Origin: Molossus alvarezi
Lineage: Eukaryota > Chordata > Mammalia > Chiroptera > Molossidae
DNA length: 64,000 nt
Reading direction: 5' to 3'
Assembly (NCBI GenBank): GCA_037176705.1
Contig: CM073889.1
Location: 58,645,596-58,709,595 of the forward strand
Shown: in pieces, positions 46,501 to 54,365 of the stretch
Numbering within the stretch: the stretch's first letter is position 1
How the letters are laid out: every line of letters begins with the position of its first letter
The notes under the pieces: model-generated
Seen by the model: only the letters and a program-made list of their open reading frames with translations
The model's database searches: none
What the model was told of the DNA's origin: nothing
Made by a program: the position numbers and the translations under genes

Positions 46501-49500
46501 GAGTTCTATTAATTTGCTCACAAAACTCAGGCTCGCAGAACTCAGGCTTACAGAATTCAAGAAACCGATTTACTAACTAGATTACCAATTTGTTACAAAG
46601 GAGATTTAAGGATATAAAGCAACAGTCAGATGAAAAGATAAGTAGGACAAGGTCCCAACAAAAGAAATTTCTGTTTTTATGGAGTTTGGGGCCCCACAGA
46701 GTGGCATATGGAAGCATTCTGGTTTCCTAACCGGAAGCTGTCTGGGCTTGAGACGGAAAGTTCCAACCCTCTAGTCCAGGTTGGTTCCCTTGGCAACCAA
46801 CCCCTATCCTTGGAGGGGAAGAGGGGCACAAGTCAGCTCATTACCATAACAAAATACACATTTATTGTTCTCAACACAGAAATTCCAAGAGTTTCAGAGT
46901 TCTGTGCCAGAAATGGGATGAAGACCAAATATATATTTCTTATTATAAGTCACAATATCACACCTGCTGCTAAGAATAATGAATAACTAATACGTATTGC
47001 ACTTGGATCCCATGGCAAGCAGTTTCTTTCTTTCTTTTTTTTATTTTTATTATTTATTTATTTTTTTATTTTTTTTATCCTCACCCGAGGACACTTTTCC
47101 ATTTTTTGTTCAGATAGAGCGGGAGGGAGAGAGAGGAAGAGAGAGAGAGAGAGAGAGACATCGATGTGAAGGGACACATCGAGTGGCTGCCACCCGCACG
47201 ACCAACCAGGGCCGGGGACAAACTGCAACCGAGGTACATGCCCTTAGCGGGAACCGAACCCAGGTCTCTCTGTACCGCAGGCCAACGCTCTAACCGCTGA
47301 GCCAAACCGGCCAGGGCTCTTTCTTTTTTTTTTTTTATTTTTTATTTTGTTTTATTGATTTTAAAGAGAGAGGAAGGGAGATGGAGAGAGACAGAGACAT
47401 CAATGAGAGAGAACACTGACTGGCCGCCTCCTGCATGCCCCCGACTGAGAATTGGGCCCACAACCTGGGCATGTGCCCTGAGTGGGAATAGAACCAGTGA
47501 CCTCTTGATGTATGGGTTGATGCTCATCCACTGAGCCACACCAGTTGGGCAATTTTCTAGATTCTTTGAATCCACTCTTTCACCTAATCTTAGAAGGAAA
47601 ATACATTTTACAGATGAGGAAACTGAGGCCCCAGACAGTAAGATGCTATAGGAGCTGTACCTGCACAGGGTCTGTCTCTGTGGGGTCACCTGGGGAAACT
47701 CCCAAGACAAGCTGATTTCCTGTATACCCAGAGCAGCAGAAGATGCTACAACTTTAGAGAGGAGGACAGCTTCCTGGGCCTGGCCATCTGAATTGACCTC
47801 TGAGCCCATTTTGATCAAGCATGGCCTGCCCTCCAGAGCCAAGTCTTTCAGCACTTGAGCTTCCCAGGGCATTCTGATGAACCTGTTAGGCCGAAATTCT
47901 GAGCTGCAGCTCAGTTAGGTGACTGTAATTAATGGAAAATATAACTGGAATGCACGTCCTTTCTGATACAAAGGCTGGAAAAAAAACAGGATAAGAAGAG
48001 GACCTGGTTATTGGGTACCTAGCCTCTGGGCTCAGGATTTACTGAGAGGGTACTGAAGGTAGAGTGACTCTGAAGGGGAAATAACTTGCCCAAAGCCACA
48101 GAGCTAGTGGTAAAGCCAGGATCTGGACCCAGATCTGTTGCCTCCCAGGATCCACTTATCATTGCCAATGGGACAAGAGAAGGCAAGAAGGGACAGAGCA
48201 TAGCAGCTGAGAGTCAACAACACGAGGACCTTGCGGCAAGGGACCTCAGCAAGGCCAGAATTCAGGCAGGACACTACTCGCTCTAACTCCCCTGTACTCA
48301 GGCTCCCAGGATAAGGAATGTAAATTCCCAAGTTGCTCCCACCTCTAAGGCTGTTCCCAGTCTCTGTGGACAGGGATGCAAGCTGGCAAGATGCTGGCAT
48401 CAACACCTTGTATCCTTGTTGTTCCTGAGGGTTCTTTTGGGACCACTGCAAATTCATGTTGGAATTCATTAGTCTCACTCGTACATAAGTGCATACTTTA
48501 ATGTCAGATACTCCTGCAAAGCTTACTGCAAAAATCAGCAAGAAAAAGTCTGTCCCACAACCATTTCTATTTTAAGAGGAAACCACTTCCAACTCCAGCT
48601 TTGATTTTTTCGTTGTATAGAAATCCATGTTTCTATGTTATAAGGTTACGCTGCTATTACTGGAGTTGCTTTTAGTTTTTTGAAATGTTTATTGCCCCCC
48701 CCCCCATTTTTGCATTTTATGTTTCCTGATGATTGATGTTAGCTGTGTCATTTTCTGCTTTCTCTGTTGCCTCTGTCTTCTTCCAGCCCCTCTTTCTGAT
48801 TGTTCACTTGTTGTCTGTCCTTGTGTTGCCTGTCCAGCTACCCTCACTGTCTGTCTGTCTGTTTATTTAGGGAGGGTTGGTTGGTTCTCCTGCCTTTGTA
48901 GGGAGGATTTGGTCAGTTCTGGAAGCTGGGTGGGAGGGAAAGGGCCTCACTGTTGGGTGTTGAGACTTCTCCTCAATCTTTGTGTTTTACTCTCTCACCT
49001 TCTGATGTGCCTTCTATCCTTACACCCAGATCTAGCCCTGGAGTCCATGTTTTTGAGGAATAAATTGATGTATTCAATCAATCATCTTTATCCAGATACT
49101 GACATTTTTTCCTCTTAAAGGGAATCTCAAACTTGACCATGCACAGGATTCCCAAGAGAGCTTGTTAAAATGGAGATTCTGACTAGGCAGGTCTGGATGG
49201 GGTAAGATTCAACATATTTAATCAGCTCCAGTGATGCTGCTTCTGCTGGCCCAAGGACCAGTCTGAGTAGCCAGGGAATTGAGGGCTCCCGCCATCCAGT
49301 TTTGTTGCATAATTAACGGCATGGATTCTGAAGTCAATTTGTCTGCATAAATTAAGCTGTTGAGCTTTGTTTCTTATTGACAAAATGGTCATAATAATAG
49401 CAACTGCTTTGTAGGCTAGTGGTGAAGTTTAAATGAATTAATAATAGCTAAGGCTGACATAGTGAATAACATTTGCGTGGTCTTCTAAGAAATTTGTGTG

Positions 49501-52500
49501 CTAGCTCATCTAATTGCTACAACAGACTCATCTAAGACATAAGTATTGCCCAGCAGAGATACATAACTTTGTCCAGGTGTCACAGTGAGCTGGGGTTGTA
49601 GGAGGCCTGGCCTGAATGCATGTGCCAATCCACCATAAATCTCTTGTAAAGGTGCCAGAACCTGCATGTGGCATACCTCCCGTAAATGTCAACCTCTGTC
49701 ATGTGCATGCTATTTGTAATCTCAGGTTTGAAAAAGGTGGGCATTTTAAACTGTGATAGCTGTCACCAAATTTTCTGATATAAAATTTTCTGTTTGTATA
49801 ATCTCATCAACACTAAATGTGACCACTCATTGGATGTTAATATGGGATTTACCAGCCCAGTAGGCAAGAAGTAACAATTCTTGTTTTGATTTGAATTGCT
49901 TGCTCCAAGGTTTTGGCTTTTAAATTGTATCCTTTTTCTTATCAATTTCCAGGCATTCTTTATCTATTCTAGATATAAGATGGGTGTATTGGGTTTGTGT
50001 CACTAATCCTCGAACAAGCATCTGTGCTGGCTGGGCTCTCCAGGAAGCAGATGCTGAGGTTGGGTTGGGAGTATACAAAAGGGTTACTGGGGAAGACCAC
50101 CTGGGAAAGGAAGAGTTGGGGAAAGTAGATATGAGGCAGAGTGATTGGTTAAGGGCACCCTCAGTTTCCATGTAGACCTGACAGTCTTGCTGCTGGCAGG
50201 GAGCTCTAGAGCCAAGATAAGCCATTGTAGGAGCCACTTCAGGCAGAAGCAGGCAGGACCCATGCCCTGTTATTGCTCAGTCTCTGCCCCAAGTAGGATC
50301 CTAAGGAGTTATTGTTGGGGTTTGGGAATGAGCCACCTCCTCACAGCTGGGCTTGTTGGAATGGGTACCTGAGCAGATCCCCTCTCCTCACAGGGGAATT
50401 TCTATTCTGGCTCTCCTTTTAAAAAAATACCACTTTAGAAAAATCTCTCCCTTTTTTGACTTAAAAATCATTGTCCTAAACTTTCTTTTTTCATCTTTTA
50501 ATTTTAAACATTTCCTTCTTTAGTACATATGGATTTTTTTTCCTTGGTGTGTGATGCTGGGTTCTACTTTTATGTTTTTCTCAAAAAGCAAGTTGTCCCC
50601 AAACTGTTTGTGAGTAACCCCAAATGCTTTACTGGTAGCAATGCTGCTTTAGCACCCCATTTTCCTGGGCTCAGTGTGCTCAGGGCTCCTCTGTGGGAAA
50701 GGTTTGCAGAAGACACGTGGAGCTGAGGAGCTTTGGTCTCTGACCATCTGGGCTTCTGGATCCCAAAATGAAAGACGCAATTCTAATCTCAAAAATACCT
50801 CTTTGGTTAAAGGACACATGAAGGTTCCTCACCTGGTGACTTTTGCTGCCTCTGCTTTCTTCTCTGATAACCAGCATCAGCCTTTGACAGGTGGATGCTT
50901 GTGGCCTTAAATCTAGTCAGAGCATCCCACCCTCGAGGTTGGTGGGAGAAGTGCTGGGAGCCTACTCACAGGCACAGGGCTGGCCAGGTATGGGCTAGCA
51001 TCAACAACAGGCTGAGGGCCAGGCAGGGGAAACTTTTGCACCCAGAGTGGAAACACTGGTGGCTCTTGGGACAGAGGGTGCCTCACCTTCTTGGTGGGAA
51101 CTGATTGAAATTATCAGTAGGGTCCATGCTGAGTAGAGAAGCAGGTAAGGCCTGTCAGTAATGAAGGATCTGAGATTAGAGAAACTAGATGCACCTTCTG
51201 GGTGTGAGAAGGAGAAAGGCCATATGTTGTGGTCCCAGGTGTCCATGTTTGGCAGTAGGGCCCTAGAAGATTCTGACAAGACTCAGAGCATTTCCTGTGT
51301 GTGTAATTGAAGAGGACATGTGAAGTATAGTGATTGGAGCTGAGCAGAAACTTTGGTTGGGTCCAGCAGCCATTGATAATGACATCGAGGGTGAGGAAGA
51401 AAGTCTGGCAGTGCCAGAGAAAACTGCAAGGCAAATGTGTGAACAGTGGAATAGTACTAACATAATCAAGTAGATTAAAATGACATCTATTAAGAAACAA
51501 ATGAAAATAGGAACATATCACACCTATGAGAGAAGGTGGTCAAAACAGAACTCAGAGAAATGTGTTAATTAGGAAACAAGACATGCTGAAAATAAAGGAA
51601 CTCAGCTTTCAAATAAAGTAATGAGGACCCCAAAATACACCTAAAGCAAGTAGAAAGAAGATAAAAGGAAGACAAGGAGCATAAAGAGAAATTCAGGAGG
51701 AATGACAATTGAATTGAATGATGTAAGACACTCTCAAGGAATCTACAGGAAGCATTCTAAGAACCACAAGAGAATGTGGTCATGTCACACTCTGATGGTC
51801 AGGCTTCATGCAAGATGTGACACATGAGTGGGTCCTGAAGGTGGGTTCAGGGTCCATGGGGTAAAGCACAGAGGCATGAGTAGGCAGCACAGAACTGTGA
51901 GGCTCCTGCATCCTTAGGCTGTCAAGAAGGTACAGGCTTCAGCCCCAGGGACTGACCACAATATAGCCTCAAACAACCCTTCCAGAATATTCCAAAACTC
52001 ACATGCATTTCTGTCTGCTCTGTGAGGGTCAGGATCTAGAAGTGACCTGAAAACTCTTTTGACTCTTGCTAGGGGTGAGGTGATGAACGGTGGGTTTGGC
52101 CTCGTGCTAGATGGGACACAAGAAGCTGAACAGAAGGCCAAGATGATGCTCAGTTGGGATGTCTCCAATGGAGTAAGTTATCCCTAGTCTCTCCCCATCG
52201 ATGGCTTTGCCCCTTCCAACTGCAGACCTGAGACAGAGTTCTGCCCCCCAGAAATGGTCAGGAGCTCATCCTGTCATTCCTGCTTATTTGTGTCTCTCCT
52301 TGTCAGCTGCCCACATCTCTCCTGGGCTGTTTCCTTTGCATCTCCCAGCCTCTAACCTTACCCTCTAGTCCAGCCTCTGTATTCTCAGGGGGCTCCTGGA
52401 ATTTGATCCTGCCCTCCCAGTGAGAATACCCATTGCTGGTAGGAGAGGCCTCCTTTTATTTATTTATTTATTTATTTATTTACTTACTTACTTACTTATT

Positions 52501-53735
52501 TACTTACTTATTTTTTCTTATTGATTTCAGAGAGAGAGGAAGGAAGGGAGAAGGAGAGAGATAGAAACATCAAAGAGAAAGAACATCGATTGGCCATGAG
52601 AGAACATTGATAGGTCACCTCCTGCATGCCCCCCACTGGGGATTTGGCCCACAACCTGGGCATGTGCCCTGACTGGGACTCGAACTGACAACCTCTTGGT
52701 GCATGGGTCAATGCTTAACCACTGAGCCACACCGACCAGGCAGAAGAGGCCTCCTTTTAAAACCTTATCTTTCCACAACCTCTGAGACAGGTCAGAGAAT
52801 GCTGGACAGCCTCTGGCTGTGCAACTACAATTAGCTTTGCTGCGATCCAGGGTGGGCCCTCAGTGTGTGTGTGTGCATGTGTGTTGGGGGCTCCATTCTC
52901 TCTTGGACCACCCAACAAGCATCTTGGAAGGGGGAACAAACAGGAAGTCACGTGGTAATGGGGAAGGGTGTGTATAGCACAAAAGCCCGGAGAGTTTGAC
53001 GGTAGGTGGCCCAGAGAGTAAATGTGAGAGTGGAGCTGAAAGGATTCTTGGAGGGCCCAACTCCCTGTGAGCCCCCAGCAGAGGAGAGTCTTCATCCTGA
53101 AGGCAGTGAAGCAGTGAGAGGATGGACTTGGGGAGGCATGAGAGGACCAGTGGATGGGCTGGGGGTGGCAAGCATGGCAGCAAGAAGGTGGGGTAGGTGC
53201 CATGACAGTCATCTAGGAAGTCCTGTTGATGAAGATGGAGAGAAAGAAGTGGAAGGAGAGAGAATTTAAGGGTGATCGAAAGTGGGTTTCATTCTATGAG
53301 GCCAGAGAGGAGCAGTGCTGAGGATGACTTTTTGGTGCCTGGCCTGTGCCCCTGTGTGGAGTAGGGAGGTTAGGCAGAAAGTAGCCAGTTTCATACCAGC
53401 GAGGCAGGTAAATAGTAATTGAACCAAGAGAGGAGGAGGTCTGAGCCTTAGAAGGCACTGGGACAGATTGACCCCACCAATAGCACATAGCGTCCCCCAG
53501 TGGATTTGAACCCAGTGTGACCAGAATGCCTTGTGGGAAACCCGGTGACGTTGTCACCAGCTACAGCACAGCCCTTTCTGCACCCTGTTGACAGGTGGCC
53601 CGCCGCTGTTGGTCTGGGAACCAGAAGGCCTATGAGATCATCTGCGAGACTATGCGGGAGAACCAGGGCTTGGTGGTGACACTGCCACACGAGGTGGCAG
53701 ATGAGCACATGCTTCAGAAGGCCTTGTGGTCATGA
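19171..53735 (+). CDS. UROC1: UROC1, urocanate hydratase, complete gene (20 coding exons)
   Basis: Urocanase (EC 4.2.1.49) adds water to urocanate to give 4-imidazolone-5-propanoate, step two of histidine degradation, using tightly bound NAD+ in the cytosol, mainly in liver. Exons joined: 19171-19296, 27724-27854, 28888-28981, 29878-29937, 30268-30396, 30534-30595, 31220-31286, 31376-31519, 32643-32731, 34639-34701, 35069-35248, 35546-35643, 36427-36499, 37983-38104, 40036-40106, 41902-42000, 43705-43804, 45676-45757, 52073-52172, 53595-53735. The sum is 2031 bases = 676 residues + stop, the length I remember for human UROC1. All introns are GT-AG and all phases match. Family blocks seen: GGNGQ (126-130), SGHPLGLFPS (158-167), TAGSYCYIGPQG (206-217), Gly-rich GLGGMSGAQ of the NAD site (248-256), DQTSCHNPFNGGYYP (342-356), GFGPFRWVC (445-453), RDHHDVSG (543-550) and HNGGGVGWG (590-598). 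The gene looks functional. One signature-neighbouring residue, Leu444, differs from the Gln I remember in human. Confidence 0.97.
20790..21560 (+). mobile_element. LTR of an endogenous retrovirus, plus strand (old)
   Basis: It contains a TATAAAAATCCC box (about 21048), an AATAAACC signal (about 21182) and then GAGTTCTGTGAGCC, the order of a U3-R-U5 LTR. The last 260 bases (from about 21190) closely resemble 55360-55615 elsewhere in the window. Probably ERVL or MaLR class; the exact family and borders are uncertain. No viral genes are present. Confidence 0.6.
22508..22544. repeat. (CA)n microsatellite
   Basis: About 18 perfect CA units in UROC1 intron 1. Confidence 0.95.
22671..23555 (-). mobile_element. 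MLT1-like MaLR LTR, split by SPIN-like insertion
   Basis: The plus strand begins TTAGTTTCCTAGGGCTGCTA and ends with TGGGTGTTGAGATGTAG and ATTAATCTGCC, the reverse complement of an MLT1-type LTR. It is interrupted by an AT-rich segment (about 22796-22985, origin unknown) and by the SPIN-like element at 23066-23257. Confidence 0.65.
23066..23257 (+). mobile_element. second SPIN-like hAT MITE
   Basis: Starts CAGCGGTTCTCAACCTGTGG and contains AATTACAGTTATGAAGTAGC and CCACAACATGAGGAAC; ends GGTTGAGAATCGTTG, a worn terminal repeat. It lies within the MaLR LTR. No clean 8-bp flank duplication could be read. Confidence 0.78.
24055..24235 (+). repeat. MIR SINE
   Basis: Contains GATGAGGAAACTGAGAC, CTCACACAGCTAGTAGGT and the upstream TGTACACATTATCTCATCTAA block in MIR order. 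Confidence 0.75.
24609..24803 (+). mobile_element. Ves SINE
   Basis: It has a full head (CCTGGCTGGTTTGGCTCAGG), a tRNA-like box B (GGTTTGGTTCTGGTCAAGG) and the tail AAAATCAATGGGAAAATATC followed by CTCAGGTGAGGATTAAAAG. It lies in the same direction as UROC1. Confidence 0.9.
25420..25485. repeat. (TG)n microsatellite, imperfect
   Basis: About 30 TG units broken by GC, GG and TATA interruptions. Confidence 0.95.
25760..25983 (-). mobile_element. Ves SINE with 10-bp target duplication
   Basis: Its T-run tail is on the left and its head (CTCAACCACTGAGCCACA on the plus strand) on the right. CTATATATTC flanks it at 25750-25759 and 25984-25993. Confidence 0.9.
27724..27854 (+). CDS. UROC1: UROC1 exon 2 (residues 43-86)
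   Basis: It follows a CCCCCAG acceptor; starts LALRNALRYFPLDVQKLLAP and includes YGHIYMYRFCP. Arg86 is split over the GTAAGT donor. Confidence 0.96.
28888..28981 (+). CDS. UROC1: UROC1 exon 3 (residues 86-117)
   Basis: The acceptor is CTTGCAG. It encodes AYPMKQYPCRTKAAAAIMHM and then IMNNLDPAVAQ, ending at GTAACG in phase 0. Confidence 0.96.
29180..29460 (-). mobile_element. old hAT-Charlie-like fragment
   Basis: The plus strand has TCTAATAGCCACATGAAAAA, then a long AT-rich middle and finally CAAGTGCTCGATAGCCATAT, close to MER-type Charlie elements found across placentals. The ends are worn. Confidence 0.5.
29878..29937 (+). CDS. UROC1: UROC1 exon 4 (residues 118-137)
   Basis: Sixty bases encoding FPQELVTYGGNGQVFSNWAQ, which includes the strongly conserved YGGNGQ block of urocanases. 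Flanked by TCTCCAG and GTATGC. Confidence 0.97.
30268..30396 (+). CDS. UROC1: UROC1 exon 5 (residues 138-180)
   Basis: It encodes FWLTMSYLSQMTEEQTLVMY, the SGHPLGLFPS motif, and ends ITNGM. Acceptor CCTCCAG, donor GTGGGT, phase 0. Confidence 0.97.
30534..30595 (+). CDS. UROC1: UROC1 exon 6 (residues 181-201)
   Basis: It encodes VIPNYSSREEYEKLFAMGVT, with Met201 split over the intron. Acceptor TTCCAG, donor GTAAGT. Confidence 0.96.
30810..31170 (-). mobile_element. old L1 (L1M-like) fragments
   Basis: Includes CATTTTATTATGAACAATTT, a TATCCATCCATCTGTCC block and GCATTTCAAAGTAAGCTC, typical of ancient mammalian L1 3' UTRs. They are diverged. Confidence 0.5.
31220..31286 (+). CDS. UROC1: UROC1 exon 7 (residues 201-223)
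   Basis: It encodes YGQMTAGSYCYIGPQGIVHG followed by TV, a conserved substrate/NAD-site block. The next intron is only 89 bases. Confidence 0.97.
31376..31519 (+). CDS. UROC1: UROC1 exon 8 (residues 224-271)
   Basis: It carries the glycine-rich GLGGMSGAQ of the NAD-binding region (248-256) and VIVGCIGVIAE. Acceptor TGCAG, donor GTGAGC. Confidence 0.97.
32643..32731 (+). CDS. UROC1: UROC1 exon 9 (residues 272-301)
   Basis: It encodes VDKAALMKRHQQGWLMEVTD and SLDQCIERL, with Arg301 split at GTACAA. The RHxxGW pair is typical of urocanases. Confidence 0.95.
33669..33738. repeat. (CA)n-rich tract, interrupted
   Basis: Two CA runs separated by ACTCGTACACTCTCATAT-like sequence; the second run (33717-33738) is uninterrupted. 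Confidence 0.9.
34639..34701 (+). CDS. UROC1: UROC1 exon 10 (residues 301-322)
   Basis: It starts after CCCTATAG with EARKKKEVLSLGYHGNVVAL; Trp322 is split at GTAAGT. It holds a run of nine A's in Arg-Lys-Lys-Lys, kept in frame. Confidence 0.95.
35069..35248 (+). CDS. UROC1: UROC1 exon 11 (residues 322-382)
   Basis: The longest exon. It encodes LVDLGSDQTSCHNPFNGGYY followed by PVQLGF, the conserved DQTS-HNP block, and EAQSLMASDPAIFKDLVQE. Confidence 0.97.
35546..35643 (+). CDS. UROC1: UROC1 exon 12 (residues 382-415)
   Basis: It encodes LRRQVSAINRLAKENFFFWD and YGNAFLLEAQRA, with FFxWDYGNAF conserved in the family. Gly415 is split at GTAAGA. Confidence 0.97.
36219..36257. repeat. (CT)n pyrimidine run
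   Basis: Nearly pure CT with CTTT interruptions. It may be a worn SINE tail, but no SINE head is visible. Confidence 0.85.
36427..36499 (+). CDS. UROC1: UROC1 exon 13 (residues 415-439)
   Basis: It encodes ADVAKKGAERTQFRYPSYVQ and HIM, with Gly439 split at GTAAGT. The acceptor is CCACAG. Confidence 0.96.
37380..37712 (+). repeat. polypurine tract in UROC1 intron 13
   Basis: About 330 bases overwhelmingly A and G on the plus strand (AGGGAGGAAGAG, GGGGACTGA, GAAGAAGG repeats), with a loose recurrent 'GGGGACTGAGGGAA'-like theme at irregular spacing. This is probably a decayed minisatellite. Confidence 0.8.
37983..38104 (+). CDS. UROC1: UROC1 exon 14 (residues 439-480), urocanase signature region
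   Basis: It encodes DIFSLGFGPFRWVCTSGDPQ, then DLAVTDELATSVLEEAIAGG. This corresponds to the family signature with its cysteine (Cys453 here). The codon before Gly445 is CTG (Leu) where I recall Gln in human. Confidence 0.96.
39290..39810 (+). repeat. L2-like LINE fragment interrupted by a Ves SINE
   Basis: The left part has CAGGGCCTTTGCTCTTGCTA; the right part ends TCAATAGATGTTTGTTGAAGG and AATGAATG, the L2 3' end. The SINE at 39477-39725 splits it. Confidence 0.65.
39477..39725 (-). mobile_element. Ves SINE with target duplication
   Basis: Reverse orientation, with GA-rich tail part, ACATCGATGTGACAG and the head complement CCGCTGAGCTAAACTGGCCA. Flanks TCTTATTTTCTTCAA (39462-39476) and TCTTACTTTCTTCAA (39726-39740) differ by one base. 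Confidence 0.9.
40036..40106 (+). CDS. UROC1: UROC1 exon 15 (residues 480-503)
   Basis: It encodes NPAVKLQYVDNIRWIREAAK and HRL after a split Val480. Acceptor CTTGCAG, donor GTGAGG. Confidence 0.96.
41365..41560 (-). mobile_element. old L1 (L1M-like) 3' fragment
   Basis: CAACTCAGTGGCATTAAGTA and CATTCACATTGTTGTGCAAT are hallmarks of ancient L1 3' UTRs; here in reverse direction. Confidence 0.6.
41902..42000 (+). CDS. UROC1: UROC1 exon 16 (residues 504-536)
   Basis: It encodes VVGSQARILYSDQKGRVAIA and VAFNQAIAHGKIK, with conserved GSQARILYSD. Phase 0 on both sides. Confidence 0.96.
42001..43704 (+). other. UROC1: UROC1 intron 16
   Basis: MIR-like sequences lie at about 42140-42280 and 43335-43500, and a CTTCCTCC-rich stretch at 42735-42785. 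The block at 42800-43150 (GGTCAAGACAGGTCTTTCTG etc.) looks like L2 or MIR-related old repeat. No gene is seen. Confidence 0.5.
43705..43804 (+). CDS. UROC1: UROC1 exon 17 (residues 537-570)
   Basis: It encodes APVVLSRDHHDVSGTDSPFR, ETSNIYDGSAFCA and the first base of Asp570. RDHHD and SP-RET are catalytic-region blocks shared with bacterial enzymes. Confidence 0.97.
43959..43982 (+). repeat. (GCT)8 trinucleotide run
   Basis: Eight uninterrupted GCT units, 155 bases after the exon 17 donor. Confidence 0.97.
44507..44603 (-). mobile_element. Ves SINE, head-only fragment
   Basis: Plus strand CAAACCCGGGTCTCTCTGGA and AACCACTGAGCAAAACCAGC; only the tRNA-derived head is present. It directly abuts the next Ves copy. 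Confidence 0.85.
44615..44823 (-). mobile_element. Ves SINE
   Basis: T-run, GA-rich tail and AAACATCAATGTGAGACAG, ending with the head complement CCACACCAGCCAGGC. Confidence 0.9.
45676..45757 (+). CDS. UROC1: UROC1 exon 18 (residues 570-597)
   Basis: It encodes MAVQNFVGDAFRGATWVALH and NGGGVG, with Trp597 split at GTAAGA. HNGGGVGWG matches the HHGGGVGxG block of bacterial urocanases. Confidence 0.97.
46400..46972 (-). mobile_element. ERVL/MaLR-class LTR, minus strand
   Basis: On the minus strand it would begin TGTGATATTGTGACTTATAA; the plus strand has GAAGACCAAATATATATTTC and, further left, ATTTACTAACTAGATTACC, a widespread mammalian LTR type. No viral gene is attached. The family name is uncertain. 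Confidence 0.55.
47043..47317 (-). mobile_element. Ves SINE, young-looking full copy
   Basis: Includes the tail complement ATCCTCACCCGAGGACACTT, ACATCGATGTGAAGGG, and an almost undamaged head ending CGCTGAGCCAAACCGGCCAG. Flanks CTTTCTTTTTTT-like on both sides. It retains more CpGs than other Ves copies in the window, suggesting a recent insertion. Confidence 0.9.
47339..47550 (-). mobile_element. Ves SINE, adjacent to the previous copy
   Basis: TTTATTGATTTTAAAGAGAG tail, ACATCAATGAGAGAG and head complement CCACTGAGCCACACCAG. The younger copy appears to have entered at its T-rich tail. Confidence 0.88.
52073..52172 (+). CDS. UROC1: UROC1 exon 19 (residues 597-630)
   Basis: It encodes GEVMNGGFGLVLDGTQEAEQ and KAKMMLSWDVSNG. 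It follows the largest 3' intron (6.3 kb). Confidence 0.96.
52173..53594 (+). other. UROC1: UROC1 intron 19
   Basis: 1.4 kb, containing a Ves SINE with a TTTA/CTTA tail (52459-52744); the remaining sequence shows nothing recognised. Confidence 0.5.
52459..52744 (-). mobile_element. Ves SINE with 15-bp target duplication and tetranucleotide tail
   Basis: AGAGGCCTCCTTTTA flanks it exactly (52444-52458 and 52745-52759). The tail has grown into (TTTA)n followed by (CTTA)n (about 52459-52512). The body carries a short internal duplication around GAACATCGATTGG / GAACATTGATAGG. Confidence 0.93.
53595..53735 (+). CDS. UROC1: UROC1 exon 20 (residues 631-676 and stop)
   Basis: It encodes VARRCWSGNQKAYEIICETM and continues to LPHEVADEHMLQKALWS, stop TGA at 53733-53735. 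The ARR-WSGN block is the conserved C-terminal urocanase element. Confidence 0.96.
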   Translation: MARRCWSGNQKAYEIICETMRENQGLVVTLPHEVADEHMLQKALWS

Positions 53736-54365
53736 GCGGGAGACTGAGAGCCTGCCATGGTCCCCTCATTCCCCTTGGTCCCCTGTCCTCCCTCTCATAG
53801 CCACACCATGTCTTCTGCTGCATACCTCCTTCTCCTGGATCAGCAGTTTCACACCCATGCCCTCATTTGGCCTCACAGTACCCTAGAGGGTGGGCTTTTG
53901 CTGTCCCCATTCCACAGATGAGCCAGCTGAGGATCAGAGAGGTGGTGCCATTTCTCTATGACCATGTCGCTCCCCTGGGAACTTGGGAGGGCAGTGAAAG
54001 TCTTATTTGGGGCTACAGTGTAAGCTTGCCATGGAGTAGACTCTAGGAGCTTTGGAGGTAGGCGTGTCATGAACACTGCATAAGCTGGGCATCCACCAAG
54101 TCCCATCTAAGCCTCTTGTCATTCCTTCTCCTGCCAAGGGGTTTGGCTTTCCTATAGCCAGGTTTTTATCATTCACTCTGTCTCCTGTCCACCTTCCTGC
54201 CATCCACACAGCTCTCTTTCCTTCTGCTAGCTCATTTATTTGTCTTTGCAGGTACATCTGTACTTCCATGCCCCAGCTCTGGGCACAAAGGAACATTGAC
54301 CAGGCCCTAGACTTAGAGGGGCTCAAGGAGGAAGAAAGGAAATAAAGGATTGCCTAGAGAGCTGT
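53736..54365 (+). other. UROC1: UROC1 3' UTR (inferred)
   Basis: From the stop codon to just past the first good AATAAA. It contains a MIR-like SINE at about 53845-53960 (CCCCATTCCACAGATGAGCC, GGATCAGAGAGGTGG). Confidence 0.55.
54341..54346 (+). terminator. UROC1: UROC1 polyadenylation signal
   Basis: AATAAA 606 bases after the stop, the first canonical hexamer downstream in the sense direction. The cleavage site is expected 10-30 bases later. Confidence 0.6.

Larger units (their letters stand above)
45758..52072 (+). other. UROC1: UROC1 intron 18
   Basis: 6.3 kb, the second largest intron. Contains an LTR on the minus strand (about 46400-46972), two neighbouring Ves SINEs (47043-47317, 47339-47550), a C-run (about 48692-48704), and MIR-like sequence (about 49470-49600). 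From 49900 to 52070 I see no recognisable gene and only unassigned old repeats. Confidence 0.5.

Noticed and set aside
47290..47330. tRNA-like sequences within Ves SINEs as possible tRNA genes
   Set aside because: They are heads of SINEs with A-rich tails and target duplications; no complete cloverleaf with anticodon arm expected of a working tRNA gene.
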